From the NCBI RefSeq assembly GCF_003633755.1, contig NZ_RBIL01000002.1, forward strand, positions 2,513,221-2,577,220: DNA of 64,000 nucleotides, read 5' to 3'. The notes below the pieces were generated by a model. The model did not search any database, was not told where the DNA came from, and worked only from the letters and a program-made list of their open reading frames with translations. The position numbers and the translations under genes are program-made. Shown piece after piece: positions 55,980 through 63,381 of this stretch. The DNA comes from Solirubrobacter pauli (GTDB lineage Bacteria > Actinomycetota > Thermoleophilia > Solirubrobacterales > Solirubrobacteraceae). Each line of letters opens with the position of its first letter. Position 1 is the stretch's first letter.

Positions 55980-56306
55980 GTGGTCACCGACGAGTTGCTG
56001 CGGCGCGCGATTTTCGACCCTGCGGTCCGTAAGCGCCGCCTGTCCGGTCGCCAGGCCGGGCTCCTGGTCGATGTCGAGGATCTGCACCGGGCGCTCGCGG
56101 AGCTGACGTCACCGCGGAGCCCCAGTGCCGAAGCGATCGAGGCAGCTATCCGCCGCCACGGCGGCCACCGAGTCGATCGGCTCCTCGGCCAGGCAGTGCG
56201 ATGGGCACTGAGACGCTTGGCCAGGGGGCGTTGGCCGGGGCCAGCGCGCCACCAGTACTGGCTCGACATGTACTCGTGGCAGAGACTGCGTCAGCAGCGG
56301 CGCTGA
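55980..56306 (+). CDS. Hypothetical basic helical protein
   Basis: This 108-residue protein from GTG 55980 has a long helical, arginine-rich composition (LLRRAIFDPAVRKRRLSGRQ, VDRLLGQAVRWALRRLARGR). There is no recognised family. The frame is open upstream through the repeat without a usual start codon, so the start is uncertain. Confidence 0.45.
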   Translation: MVTDELLRRAIFDPAVRKRRLSGRQAGLLVDVEDLHRALAELTSPRSPSAEAIEAAIRRHGGHRVDRLLGQAVRWALRRLARGRWPGPARHQYWLDMYSWQRLRQQRR

Positions 56307-56336
56307 TTGCCCATCGGCCACCCCATGCGCTACCTC

Positions 56337-56370
56337 GAAAAATAGTCCTTCTCGACGATTCCGTGCCTTT
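56337..56370 (+). repeat. Cassette-region repeat, copy 5
   Basis: GAAAAATAGTCCTTCTCGAC then GATTCCGTGCCTTTCGG. It is among the best-preserved copies, 31 bases after the stop of the 108-residue gene. Confidence 0.5.
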
Positions 56371-56463
56371 CGGCCCGCTTCACTCCTGGGGCGCTTCGCC
56401 ATTGGTGCCTTCAGGCATAACGGGCGCGTGGCGCTGGACGCCTGCCGCGGCCGACCGCTCGGG

Positions 56464-56730
56464 TCACTCGGCGTTGTCTCGGTGATGCTGACTCGCCCGG
56501 AGTAGCTCTCCCCACTGCACCAGGGCAACTGCGACGGCGGCCGTCAGGAGACGGTAGAGCAGGACCCTGCGCCAGGACTGTCTCACCCACCACTGATCCA
56601 GACGCCGGGTGCCGGGCAGAGCACCAAGCAGCGTGGCGACGGCGAACTCCAACGCATAGTCGCGGACGGCCGGACCGGGACGACGCTTAGCTTCATCACT
56701 GCTCGACGCTGGCTGACGGCGCGTTCCCAT
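56464..56730 (-). CDS. Small membrane-associated hypothetical protein
   Basis: This 88-residue protein has a positively charged N-terminus and two weakly hydrophobic segments (YALEFAVATLLGALPG, VLLYRLLTAAVAVALVQWGE). There is no recognised family. ATG 56730 is divergent from the next membrane-protein gene. Confidence 0.45.
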   Translation of the reverse strand: MGTRRQPASSSDEAKRRPGPAVRDYALEFAVATLLGALPGTRRLDQWWVRQSWRRVLLYRLLTAAVAVALVQWGELLRASQHHRDNAE

Positions 56731-56739
56731 CGCTCCGGA

Positions 56740-57087
56740 TTGTGCCCGGTTTCGACGAGGACACTCATTCGGTCCGGCTACGCCAGGCCGGCAGGGGTTA
56801 CGGTCGCTCTCTTTAGTGGTACTGAGACCTCGGTGCCTCGGTCGTCAGCAGTAGCCCTCGTTGCGCTCGTCGCGTTCGGCGTATCCGTTCTGGGGGGTGG
56901 TGCCGTTGGCGCTGTCGCGCTGGCGCTTGGCGGCGTTGCCCTTCTCGTTGCCAGCTGGCTGAGTCGACGGGAGCCGCACGGCCAGTCCACGCGAGGTCCT
57001 GGGTCGTATCCGTATTGGATGTGGAGCTGGGGGTCGTTGGCCCTCGGGGTGCTCTGGATTGGCTTTGCGATGGTCGAGCTTTTCTAG
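56740..57087 (+). CDS. Small membrane protein
   Basis: This is a protein of up to 115 residues with three hydrophobic segments (SAVALVALVAFGVSVLGGGA, VGAVALALGGVALLVASWL, WGSLALGVLWIGFAMVELF). The start is uncertain: GTG 56740 gives the longest form. The stop is only three bases before the next repeat copy. Confidence 0.5.
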   Translation: MCPVSTRTLIRSGYARPAGVTVALFSGTETSVPRSSAVALVALVAFGVSVLGGGAVGAVALALGGVALLVASWLSRREPHGQSTRGPGSYPYWMWSWGSLALGVLWIGFAMVELF

Positions 57088-57090
57088 CTT

Positions 57091-57120
57091 GATGTGGCGC
57101 TTACGACGTTCCGCTACAGG
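57091..57120 (+). repeat. Cassette-region repeat, copy 6
   Basis: GATGTGGCGCTTACGACGTT then CCGCTACAGG. It matches copy 11 across GCTT-CGACGTT-CCGCTAC. Confidence 0.45.
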
Positions 57121-57136
57121 CGGGATCTGCTCCACT

Positions 57137-57436
57137 TCAGCGGCTGCGCATGTGCAGCCAGTAGTAGGCAGCCGCGGCAAATAGGTTGAAGCTCCACAGC
57201 CAGTTGCGCCAGGAGACTCGCTGCGCATCAGTCCAGTCGCTGCGTGTCGCGATGTCTTGCAGCGTCCCGTGGACGACACCGAGCGCGATCAGCACGACCG
57301 CGACGTGGCACACGGCGAACCACGAGGGCTCGTCGATCAGAGAACTCAGAACCAGCATCGTGGCGGCGTACGCGAACACGCCCATGCACGCGGCGCACAG
57401 CGCGTCTCGGCGGCGCAACTTTCTGCGCTGGGTCAT
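57137..57436 (-). CDS. Small membrane protein
   Basis: This 99-residue protein has three hydrophobic helices (ACMGVFAYAATMLVLSSL, FAVCHVAVVLIALGVVHG, WLWSFNLFAAAAYYWLHM) and a basic N-terminus with two cysteines (CAAC). There is no recognised family. Confidence 0.6.
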   Translation of the reverse strand: MTQRRKLRRRDALCAACMGVFAYAATMLVLSSLIDEPSWFAVCHVAVVLIALGVVHGTLQDIATRSDWTDAQRVSWRNWLWSFNLFAAAAYYWLHMRSR

Positions 57437-57608
57437 GCGACGGGTTCGCGGTCGAGAGAAGGCATCGCGCTCAGGCGCATCAGTGGCGAGATGCCCCCCG
57501 GAGCTGCTGCGCTACACCACCCTCCCAGCGTTCGGGGGAGATTGGCGGTTACCGTCGTCGCATCATGCCCGCTCGCGGCAATCGTGTCGACGTTTGGAGC
57601 GTCGCGGG

Positions 57609-57983
57609 ATGTGGCACACAGCGAGCGTGATCTCGCGCGCGACCACGCACCCGATCGTCGGGCCGTTCGGCTCGGCGCTCATCCTGCCCGCGGGTGCCTT
57701 CGCGCCTCGCACCGACTCTCGGAGCCTTGCGTTGCTCGTCGTTGCGGGTGCGATCACGTTGTGGGTCGCGTTCTGCTGGGCCGCCAACCGTGACAACGCT
57801 TGGGACCGTCTCCAGGTTTTTCACGACCTGCACCCGCTGATCGCCGGACTGCTCTACGGCTTCGCCGTACCTCGCGAGAACGGCAAGCGGCCAAGCAAAG
57901 AACGGATCCCGTCCGCGATCGCGATCGCCATCTGGGGGCTGCTTCTCACGGTCGTCGGAATCGTCGGGCTCACTCGATTTTGA
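57609..57983 (+). CDS. Small membrane protein
   Basis: This 124-residue protein has hydrophobic segments VGPFGSALILPAGAF, SLALLVVAGAITLWVAFCWA, HPLIAGLLYGFAV and AIAIAIWGLLLTVVGIVGL. There is no recognised family. ATG 57609 is the likely start. Confidence 0.55.
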   Translation: MWHTASVISRATTHPIVGPFGSALILPAGAFAPRTDSRSLALLVVAGAITLWVAFCWAANRDNAWDRLQVFHDLHPLIAGLLYGFAVPRENGKRPSKERIPSAIAIAIWGLLLTVVGIVGLTRF

Positions 57984-58021
57984 CCGCTACGGGAGTTCGG
58001 AGGTGACCGTCTGAGACGGTC

Positions 58022-58315
58022 TCAGTCGACGAGCAAGTGCCCCGTCCCAAACCACGCCACCGTGGCGAGGGCCGAGGTCAGCAGCCACCAGGCACCGACG
58101 TGGTTCTTCAGGATCACGGCCAGGGCGATCAGGGCGGAGCCCAGAGCCGCCAGCGAGATCGTCAGTAGGAGCAAGAAGCCCGTGGTGCTCGACACGATGC
58201 CGTCACCGCGCATGAGCAGAGTGCCGAAGACGCCGTAGGCGCCGAACAGGCTCGCCGCAACGGCGAACACGACCAGGAAGGCCTTCGCCTCGACGTTGAC
58301 GATCCGCTTGTTCAT
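58022..58315 (-). CDS. Small membrane protein
   Basis: This 97-residue protein has three helices (AFLVVFAVAASLFGAYGVFG, GFLLLLTISLAALGSALIAL, WWLLTSALATVAWFGTGHL). There is no recognised family. ATG 58315 is preferred over a longer start that would cross the repeat at 58366-58392. Confidence 0.6.
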   Translation of the reverse strand: MNKRIVNVEAKAFLVVFAVAASLFGAYGVFGTLLMRGDGIVSSTTGFLLLLTISLAALGSALIALAVILKNHVGAWWLLTSALATVAWFGTGHLLVD

Positions 58316-58365
58316 GTCCCGCTGATGCCCGGGGGACGCGCTGGCGAAGCCGACGAACCTCTCGT

Positions 58366-58392
58366 CACAAGGGTGTTTCGACGAGATGGTGC
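58366..58392 (+). repeat. Cassette-region repeat, copy 7 (short)
   Basis: CACAAGGGTGTTTCGACGAG. The left part is shortened but GTGTTTCGACGA is kept. It lies upstream of the minus-strand membrane-protein gene. Confidence 0.4.
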
Positions 58393-58429
58393 CTCCAACC
58401 GAGCCGCTCAATGGCCGGATAGGTGGCGG

Positions 58430-58690
58430 GTGCTGCCGGCAAGACCGAGAGTGTGGCGTAAGTGGCGGCGGCTCCTTATTGGTCTGATCGCCGTTGCCGC
58501 CGCCGTCGGGCTGCGTACTCAGTCGTTCCCGTCCGCGGCGCGCAGACGACTAGCTAACGAGGCGCACCACGCGCTTCTGCTGGACGCAAAGAGCGTCTCC
58601 TGGCGCCCAACGGAGGTACTGATCCTCAGCCGGCACCCGCGACGGCGGACTGCTCCATCCACGGCAGCGGTGGTCTTCGACGGTCGGTGA
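58430..58690 (+). CDS. Doubtful small protein with one membrane segment
   Basis: An 86-residue frame from GTG 58430 has a basic start (RVWRKWRR) followed by LLIGLIAVAAAVGL and a basic tail. No family or good ribosome binding site; it may not be a gene. Confidence 0.3.
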   Translation: MLPARPRVWRKWRRLLIGLIAVAAAVGLRTQSFPSAARRRLANEAHHALLLDAKSVSWRPTEVLILSRHPRRRTAPSTAAVVFDGR

Positions 58691-58783
58691 GGGCGCCGCA
58701 AGACCGACGAAGAACGCGATGAGTTTCAGAGAGCACGACGCTGAGGTCCTGCAGGTGCCTCTGTGCGTCGAGCGTGGAACGTT

Positions 58784-59725
58784 TCAGAACTCGTACGGTT
58801 CGGCTTTCTCCAGAAGTCGAATCCACGGCTCGGCACGCTCGGGCGGGTTCGCCGCTCGGAGGGACTCGACCTTCTCGGCGTAGCCCTCATCGTGTTCAGC
58901 GATGAACGTCACGAAGTCGTCGGTGGGCGTGAAGATCCCGGTCCAGTCGTAGCGAGCCAGGATGGCAGCGACCGCGTTCAGCAGCGTCCGGTTTGGCAAC
59001 TCGATCGAGTTGAGCGCGGCGTTGCTCATCCAGAGTGCTTCAGTGGCTTGGTCGACGCCGCTGTCGATTTCCCCGATCGGCCACTCGCGCCCGTATGGGT
59101 AGAAGACCGAATTGTGATCGCGGGAGCGGTTGAGCGAAACGGAGTCGAGCACGCCTCCTCCGTCCTGCACGTACCCGAGCGTGAGCGAGACGACCCCGTC
59201 GACGGGCTCCTCGATCACGCGTTTGATGTCCTCAACGACCTTCGCGGCGATCTCCGTTGCACCGCGCGCAAGCGCGTCAGGCCAAGGCTCGTCCAGCCGT
59301 GTCCAGACGCCTTCGATGGCTCGCAGCCCGCGGTCGTCATAGCTGATCTCTAGCCGGCCGCCGGTGTCGTAGCGCGCGCTGCCGATCGCTGTGTCCCAGA
59401 GCGTGGGAGCCTCGTCGATGGCGACAAGTCGTTCGCCGTCGTAGTGGTAGCGCTCTTCTTCGCCGTTGGTGTACACGGAACGCACCGGACGGCCGTCGAC
59501 GATGAACGTAGTGACGATGCCCTCGACCACAACTCGGTCGGCCTCGTAGGTGGTTCGTTCCTCGTAGCCTCCGTCCTGGCGATAGACCAGGCCGCGGCCA
59601 TGCTCGTCGATCAAGCCCTGATACGGGCCGTCGCCGATCAGCGGGCACGCCCACAGGCGCTCGTGAATGAGGGGTTCCGGCCGATGTCCCAGCCACGAGG
59701 TGCCGATGGGTACCCACTCACTCAT
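58784..59725 (-). CDS. Hypothetical protein with YD-like repeats
   Basis: This 313-residue soluble acidic protein has a middle part with short YD-type strands (GLVYRQDGGYEERTTYEADR, ERYHYDGERLVAIDEA, SARYDTGGRLEISYDDRGLR), somewhat like RHS/YD repeats. A C-terminal helical part ends in LRAANPPERAEPWIRLLEKA. No family was recognised, and ATG 59725 is the start. Its size and style resemble immunity-like proteins of polymorphic toxin loci, but this is only an impression. Confidence 0.6.
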   Translation of the reverse strand: MSEWVPIGTSWLGHRPEPLIHERLWACPLIGDGPYQGLIDEHGRGLVYRQDGGYEERTTYEADRVVVEGIVTTFIVDGRPVRSVYTNGEEERYHYDGERLVAIDEAPTLWDTAIGSARYDTGGRLEISYDDRGLRAIEGVWTRLDEPWPDALARGATEIAAKVVEDIKRVIEEPVDGVVSLTLGYVQDGGGVLDSVSLNRSRDHNSVFYPYGREWPIGEIDSGVDQATEALWMSNAALNSIELPNRTLLNAVAAILARYDWTGIFTPTDDFVTFIAEHDEGYAEKVESLRAANPPERAEPWIRLLEKAEPYEF

Positions 59726-59826
59726 GAGCCGCCGAGCGTAGTGCCTCGCGCATGCGCCTGATCCGTCGGGCACTGCGGTGGGACGGGACACCGCCTCGAC
59801 ACGCTCGGCTGGAAGGTGCAGCCGGC

Positions 59827-60141
59827 TCAGTCGTCCATCCAGGACGTCCAAGGAGATTCGCCGCGGGGCTCGGTGCCGTCCTCGTCGGGCAGCCCTGCCT
59901 GGATCTGATCCCAGACTTGTTCGAGCTCGTCGCCAGGTCCGCGCAGCGAGAGTCGCGTCACGCGCCGCAGTCCCAATACGCGCCCACGCTCGACGAGCGC
60001 AAGCACCTCGACTTGGGGATACTGCGCGACGACCCTTTGAACGAGCGTCGAGACGTCAAAGCCCGAACGGGTCCGGACATGGTGCTCGACCGTCGGCATG
60101 GGCAACGGCGGCGCTTCGATTGGACGCTCATCAGACGTCAT
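59827..60141 (-). CDS. Small hypothetical protein
   Basis: This 104-residue soluble protein (VSTLVQRVVAQYPQVEVLAL, GRVLGLRRVTRLSLRG) ends in an acidic, Trp-containing tail. It has no recognised family. ATG 60141 avoids the implausible basic extension to 60240. Confidence 0.5.
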   Translation of the reverse strand: MTSDERPIEAPPLPMPTVEHHVRTRSGFDVSTLVQRVVAQYPQVEVLALVERGRVLGLRRVTRLSLRGPGDELEQVWDQIQAGLPDEDGTEPRGESPWTSWMDD

Positions 60142-60269
60142 GCGCGCGAGCGTAACCGCTATGTGCGCCGGCGCGGCTACGCGGTGCGGACGCTCGCGCC
60201 TTCGAGCAGCCGTGAAGTACGCCTTTGGACGATCTCGCAATACGTGATGTTGGACGGGTGAGACCGCTT

Positions 60270-60713
60270 ATGCCCAGCACCAAGCGCGAGCTTATGAGCC
60301 ACCGGATCAAAGTACCCGGGATCGCGCTTACCGTGGCGCTGTTGGCTCCGTGGTTTGAAGCCACAAGTGACGGCGACGACTCTTGGGTTGCCGGCTGGGA
60401 CACCGATCCGTGGTTCACGATCCCGATGTTCTTTGCCGGCATGGCGGTGGTCTTTGGGGGAATCGCGTTGAACAGGCTCTTGGTCGTGTTGGGCGCGATC
60501 GCTGGCGTCGGTTTGACGGTCTGGATGCTGCCGCGCGGCGAGGAGTTCAGCGGGTACGCGCTGGGCCCGGGCGGATTCATCGCGGTCGCCGCGGGGGTTG
60601 CGGCGATCGGTTCGGCGCTGTGGCGACGGCCGACTGACGCGCCAGCACAAGATCGCCACTCAAGCCCTCGACGCCTTGATCGACCCGGGGCGACCGAAGA
60701 CGCCCGCAACTGA
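60270..60713 (+). CDS. Membrane protein of unknown function
   Basis: This 147-residue protein has about four hydrophobic segments (VPGIALTVALLAPWF, IPMFFAGMAVVFGGIALNRL, LLVVLGAIAGVGLTVWML, GGFIAVAAGVAAIGSALW). There is no recognised family. Confidence 0.55.
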   Translation: MPSTKRELMSHRIKVPGIALTVALLAPWFEATSDGDDSWVAGWDTDPWFTIPMFFAGMAVVFGGIALNRLLVVLGAIAGVGLTVWMLPRGEEFSGYALGPGGFIAVAAGVAAIGSALWRRPTDAPAQDRHSSPRRLDRPGATEDARN

Positions 60714-60879
60714 CGACTCATGACCCGCTCCCGGGCCGCCACGCCCGCCCGACCAAAGCTGCGTCCGATGCAACACGCAGAAGCAGGTCTCTTGACGGGA
60801 TGAGCCGCTAGAACCGCGGACGTGGTCGCTCGACCGTGTCCCGGCGCCCGGAACTTGCGGCTGCCGTTTGACGCTCGGG

Positions 60880-61344
60880 CTATCCGAGTTCGAAGGACTC
60901 GAGGGTGCGCCCGACGTCGAGCGTTTCGTTGCCTCGTGCGTTGACCTGAAGGTACACCGAGAAACGCATGTTCTCCGAGAGGGCATAGACGTGGCTGACT
61001 AGGCCGCCGTCGCGATAGGCATAGCTCGTACTTGCTCCGGGCACGTCGATCTCTAGAGGTGCCACTGGGTTCGGCGAGTCCTTGGCGGCACCGATCTGCG
61101 CTTCGTAGCCACTGCGGCCGCCACGGCTATACGAGAGTTGCACGAAGAGCTCCTGCTGGTCCGGGGCTAACGACCGTGGCCGCATCACAACGCTCTGATC
61201 CCAACCCAGGCCGTCGAGGGGCTCTTGAACCCACTCGCCCGGGTATTGAACGCGGGCCGGTCCGAGTTCTCCAGTGGCGAAATCGTCGCCGCAAGACATC
61301 ATCGCCAACGCGACGAGCGCGGCTGGCAGGCAGCGGAGGCGCAC
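60880..61344 (-). CDS. Lipoprotein of unknown function
   Basis: This 154-residue protein has a lipobox ending ALAMMSC after MRLRCLPAALV. The mature domain has alternating strands (FVQLSYSRGGRSGYEAQIGA, GLVSHVYALSENMRFSVYLQ) and ends in LESFELG. It resembles small PsbP/DUF1795-like secreted domains only vaguely. Confidence 0.6.
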   Translation of the reverse strand: MRLRCLPAALVALAMMSCGDDFATGELGPARVQYPGEWVQEPLDGLGWDQSVVMRPRSLAPDQQELFVQLSYSRGGRSGYEAQIGAAKDSPNPVAPLEIDVPGASTSYAYRDGGLVSHVYALSENMRFSVYLQVNARGNETLDVGRTLESFELG

Positions 61345-61454
61345 GACGAAAGCGTATGCCCGCGGGCGGCGCTAGGCGCCAGCGACTCGGGCTTGAGGCT
61401 AGGGCTGCCCAGACTTCACGGGTACCACTGCGAGACGGACCGCCGAGACGCACC

Positions 61455-61486
61455 GGCAGTGGCACTGTTCGACGATCTCGTATCAC
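61455..61486 (+). repeat. Cassette-region repeat, copy 8
   Basis: GGCAGTGGCACTGTTCGACG then ATCTCGTATCAC. It lies upstream of the lipoprotein gene and beyond the stop of the next minus-strand gene. Confidence 0.45.
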
Positions 61487-61525
61487 TGGACCGCCCGCGA
61501 CGACGGTGACTTCCTGCCGGCGGGG

Positions 61526-61843
61526 CTACTGAGGGAGCTCCCACGCTCCGAGGAGCGCCGCAAGACCCATAAAGAGCGCGATAAGCCCGGAGAACACGGC
61601 GAACCCGTAGCGGAGCATCCGGTCTTCCAAGCTTTCGCCGGTTCCCCGCCGCATCCAGATCGAGATGACCTCACGGACGTTTCCCTGCTTCGGCAGCATC
61701 CGCTCCACACGCTCCGCCTCCGCCCGGTCGAATGCTGCGAAGAAGTCAGCGACCCGGCGGCAGTTGGCGATGAGCAGCAGCCCGAACACGATGCCGCGGA
61801 TGCCCATCCACTGGTACTCGGTCAAGGCAATCGCCGTGCTCAC
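61526..61843 (-). CDS. Small membrane protein
   Basis: This 105-residue protein has two hydrophobic helices (WMGIRGIVFGLLLIANC near the start, YGFAVFSGLIALFMGLAALL at the end). A charged helical centre (DRAEAERVERMLPKQGNVRE) lies between them. There is no recognised family. Confidence 0.6.
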   Translation of the reverse strand: MSTAIALTEYQWMGIRGIVFGLLLIANCRRVADFFAAFDRAEAERVERMLPKQGNVREVISIWMRRGTGESLEDRMLRYGFAVFSGLIALFMGLAALLGAWELPQ

Positions 61844-61906
61844 GGTGGCCTATTACCACGCGGGCGGCGTCGCGACACCATCTCCGAAGCCGCGCCGCAG
61901 TCGAGA

Positions 61907-61940
61907 CCAGAAGTAGCGTTCGTCGACGATTCCACTACTC
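61907..61940 (+). repeat. Cassette-region repeat, copy 9
   Basis: CCAGAAGTAGCGTTCGTCGA then CGATTCCACTACTC. It keeps AGTAGCG-TCGACGATTCC and the CTACT tail of copy 11. Confidence 0.5.
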
Positions 61941-62034
61941 GTCGAGCGCCGGGCCGCGCCGTCGGCTTGTATGGACGCACATACAGGCGCCGTATCGCGT
62001 ACGTTCCAGGTTCCTCGCTGCGTCAAGGAGAACC

Positions 62035-62331
62035 ATGCGGAACCCCCAGAACACCACGGAGAGCATCCGGCAGAACATCGCGGCTCGGAAAGCGCGCGAG
62101 GCCGCTCAACAGCAGGCCGCTCAGGTGCTTCCAATCGTCGGTTCCGTAGACGGCTGGATCCGGGCGGCGGAGTTGTCGCCGTCGACTCTGGTCGTGTCGA
62201 GAGCCGGGATGCTCCATCGGGCGGGTTGCCCGCACCTGACGACCGACACCCAGGGCGGCATCAGCATGGTTCGGCTTGCGACCTCGGACGAGTTCGAGCC
62301 CAAGTGCGGCAATAGATACTGCTGGGGCTAG
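62035..62331 (+). CDS. Small hypothetical protein with possible zinc site
   Basis: This 98-residue protein has a helical Gln/Ala-rich start (SIRQNIAARKAREAAQQQAA). Its C-terminal half has HRAGCPHL and CGNRYCWG, a His/Cys set that could bind zinc. ATG 62035 follows AAGGAG. There is no recognised family. Confidence 0.6.
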   Translation: MRNPQNTTESIRQNIAARKAREAAQQQAAQVLPIVGSVDGWIRAAELSPSTLVVSRAGMLHRAGCPHLTTDTQGGISMVRLATSDEFEPKCGNRYCWG

Positions 62332-62430
62332 CCTTTCGTACCGCGGCGGGAATCCGAGATCCGCTTTGTAGATCTGGCCTCAAGTTCGCCGCGCCCTGCC
62401 GCGGAGCGCCCGTGTCGTTTCGAGGCTGAG

Positions 62431-62460
62431 GCGAAAGCAGTGCTTTTCGACGAACTCGCT
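62431..62460 (+). repeat. Cassette-region repeat, copy 10
   Basis: CGAAAGCAGTGCTTTTCGAC then GAACTCGCTA. It is nearly identical to copy 11 over AAAGnAGTGCTTTTCGACG. Confidence 0.55.
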
Positions 62461-62554
62461 ATCCGCCCGGGTCAGGAACGGGCAGGTCGCGGCGTCGCGC
62501 CGGCGGTACAAGACAGACGGAGCTGACCCGTGGGCTATCGATCGGGTTTTGAGC

Positions 62555-63172
62555 ATGGCAAGCTGCACGGCCGTGGCCAGCAGACGGCGTTCCGAGTACG
62601 CGGGATTTCACATCTTCACGCACGCGAGTAGGCAGGGAGCGATCGAGGTTCAGGTACCCGGAGATGTCCGCGACCGGGACGCGCGCCGATTCGGGCTTGG
62701 CGCTGAGCCGGAACTTCAGCCGTGGCCCTTCGTTCAGGCGAGCGGCACGAAGTTGCTCGACGTTGTGTTCAGCCGGTCGCTGCTTCCCTTCCTGCTCTCT
62801 CCGCGAGCGCAAGCGATACTTGTCGACGCGGAGGTTCGGGGAGTGGCATTCCGCGAGGTTCAGATCGCGCTCAGGGGCGGACGTCAAGTGGACGACTATG
62901 CGGCGCTTGCGGTCCTCGGTCGCGCAGGCGCGATCGACAGATCGCTGAGCGAGCCCGTCACGATCGATGCGCCGATCGCCGCCGGCACAGCAATGAAAGG
63001 GCTTCGCGGGCTCTACTTCGGTCTCGACCAATGGGACGGCTCAGACGTGTTCTCGCCCGAAGGCGCGTTCACCGTGATTGTCACCGACCGGGTCCGACAC
63101 GCGATCACCGCCGCCAAGCTGACCAACGTCCGGTTCCTGTCCGTGCTCGAGTTCGAGCAGCTGGCGGTGTAG
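62555..63172 (+). CDS. Imm11-like (DUF1629-type) hypothetical protein
   Basis: This 205-residue soluble protein has GTKLLDVVFSRSLLPFLLSP, then FREVQIALRGGRQVDDYAAL. The C-terminal part is GLDQWDGSDVFSPEGAF, VIVTDRVRHAITAAKLTNVR and FLSVLEFEQ. The GSD-F-PEG and VTDRV-NV-F pattern resembles the end of Imm11/DUF1629 immunity proteins. No matching toxin is nearby. ATG 62555 is the start. Confidence 0.5.
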   Translation: MASCTAVASRRRSEYAGFHIFTHASRQGAIEVQVPGDVRDRDARRFGLGAEPELQPWPFVQASGTKLLDVVFSRSLLPFLLSPRAQAILVDAEVRGVAFREVQIALRGGRQVDDYAALAVLGRAGAIDRSLSEPVTIDAPIAAGTAMKGLRGLYFGLDQWDGSDVFSPEGAFTVIVTDRVRHAITAAKLTNVRFLSVLEFEQLAV

Positions 63173-63210
63173 GAGCCGGCGCGCCTAGGCACGCAGCGGC
63201 GCTCAGTCCG

Positions 63211-63245
63211 AGAAAGGAGTGCTTTTCGACGTTTCCGCTACTTCG
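63211..63245 (+). repeat. Cassette-region repeat, copy 11
   Basis: AGAAAGGAGTGCTTTTCGAC then GTTTCCGCTACTTCG. It is the last copy, about 40 bases after the stop of the Imm11-like gene, and marks the right border of the array. Confidence 0.55.
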
Positions 63246-63279
63246 TAGAGCGATCGCGACCCTAGGTGAACGGCGTGTG

Positions 63280-63298
63280 GCGCACCGCAGCGGTGCGC
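63280..63298. terminator. Hairpin between convergent genes at the right border
   Basis: A perfect 8-bp stem (GCGCACCG/CGGTGCGC) with a CAG loop lies between the Imm11-like gene and the convergent epimerase gene. Confidence 0.5.
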
Positions 63299-63381
63299 GG
63301 CTCATTCGCTGCGCTGCTCGGCGACGAGAATGACCTGGACGGCCGCGACGCGCTGGACGAGCGCGTCGCGGCCGCCGGCGA

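Larger units (their letters stand above)
50498..63381. other. Cassette-like accessory region with an intergenic repeat family
   Basis: About 13 kb of mostly small hypothetical, membrane and immunity-like genes in both orientations is visibly less GC-rich than the flanks. Eleven spacers carry the same degenerate 30-bp element in one orientation. The element sits 3' of plus-strand genes and 5' of minus-strand genes, that is, always at the right end of a unit. No integrase, transposase or attC structure is seen. Confidence 0.5.

Noticed and set aside
58430..58690. Treating the 86-codon frame as a confident gene
   Set aside because: It has one hydrophobic stretch but no ribosome binding site or family. 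It is listed only with low confidence.
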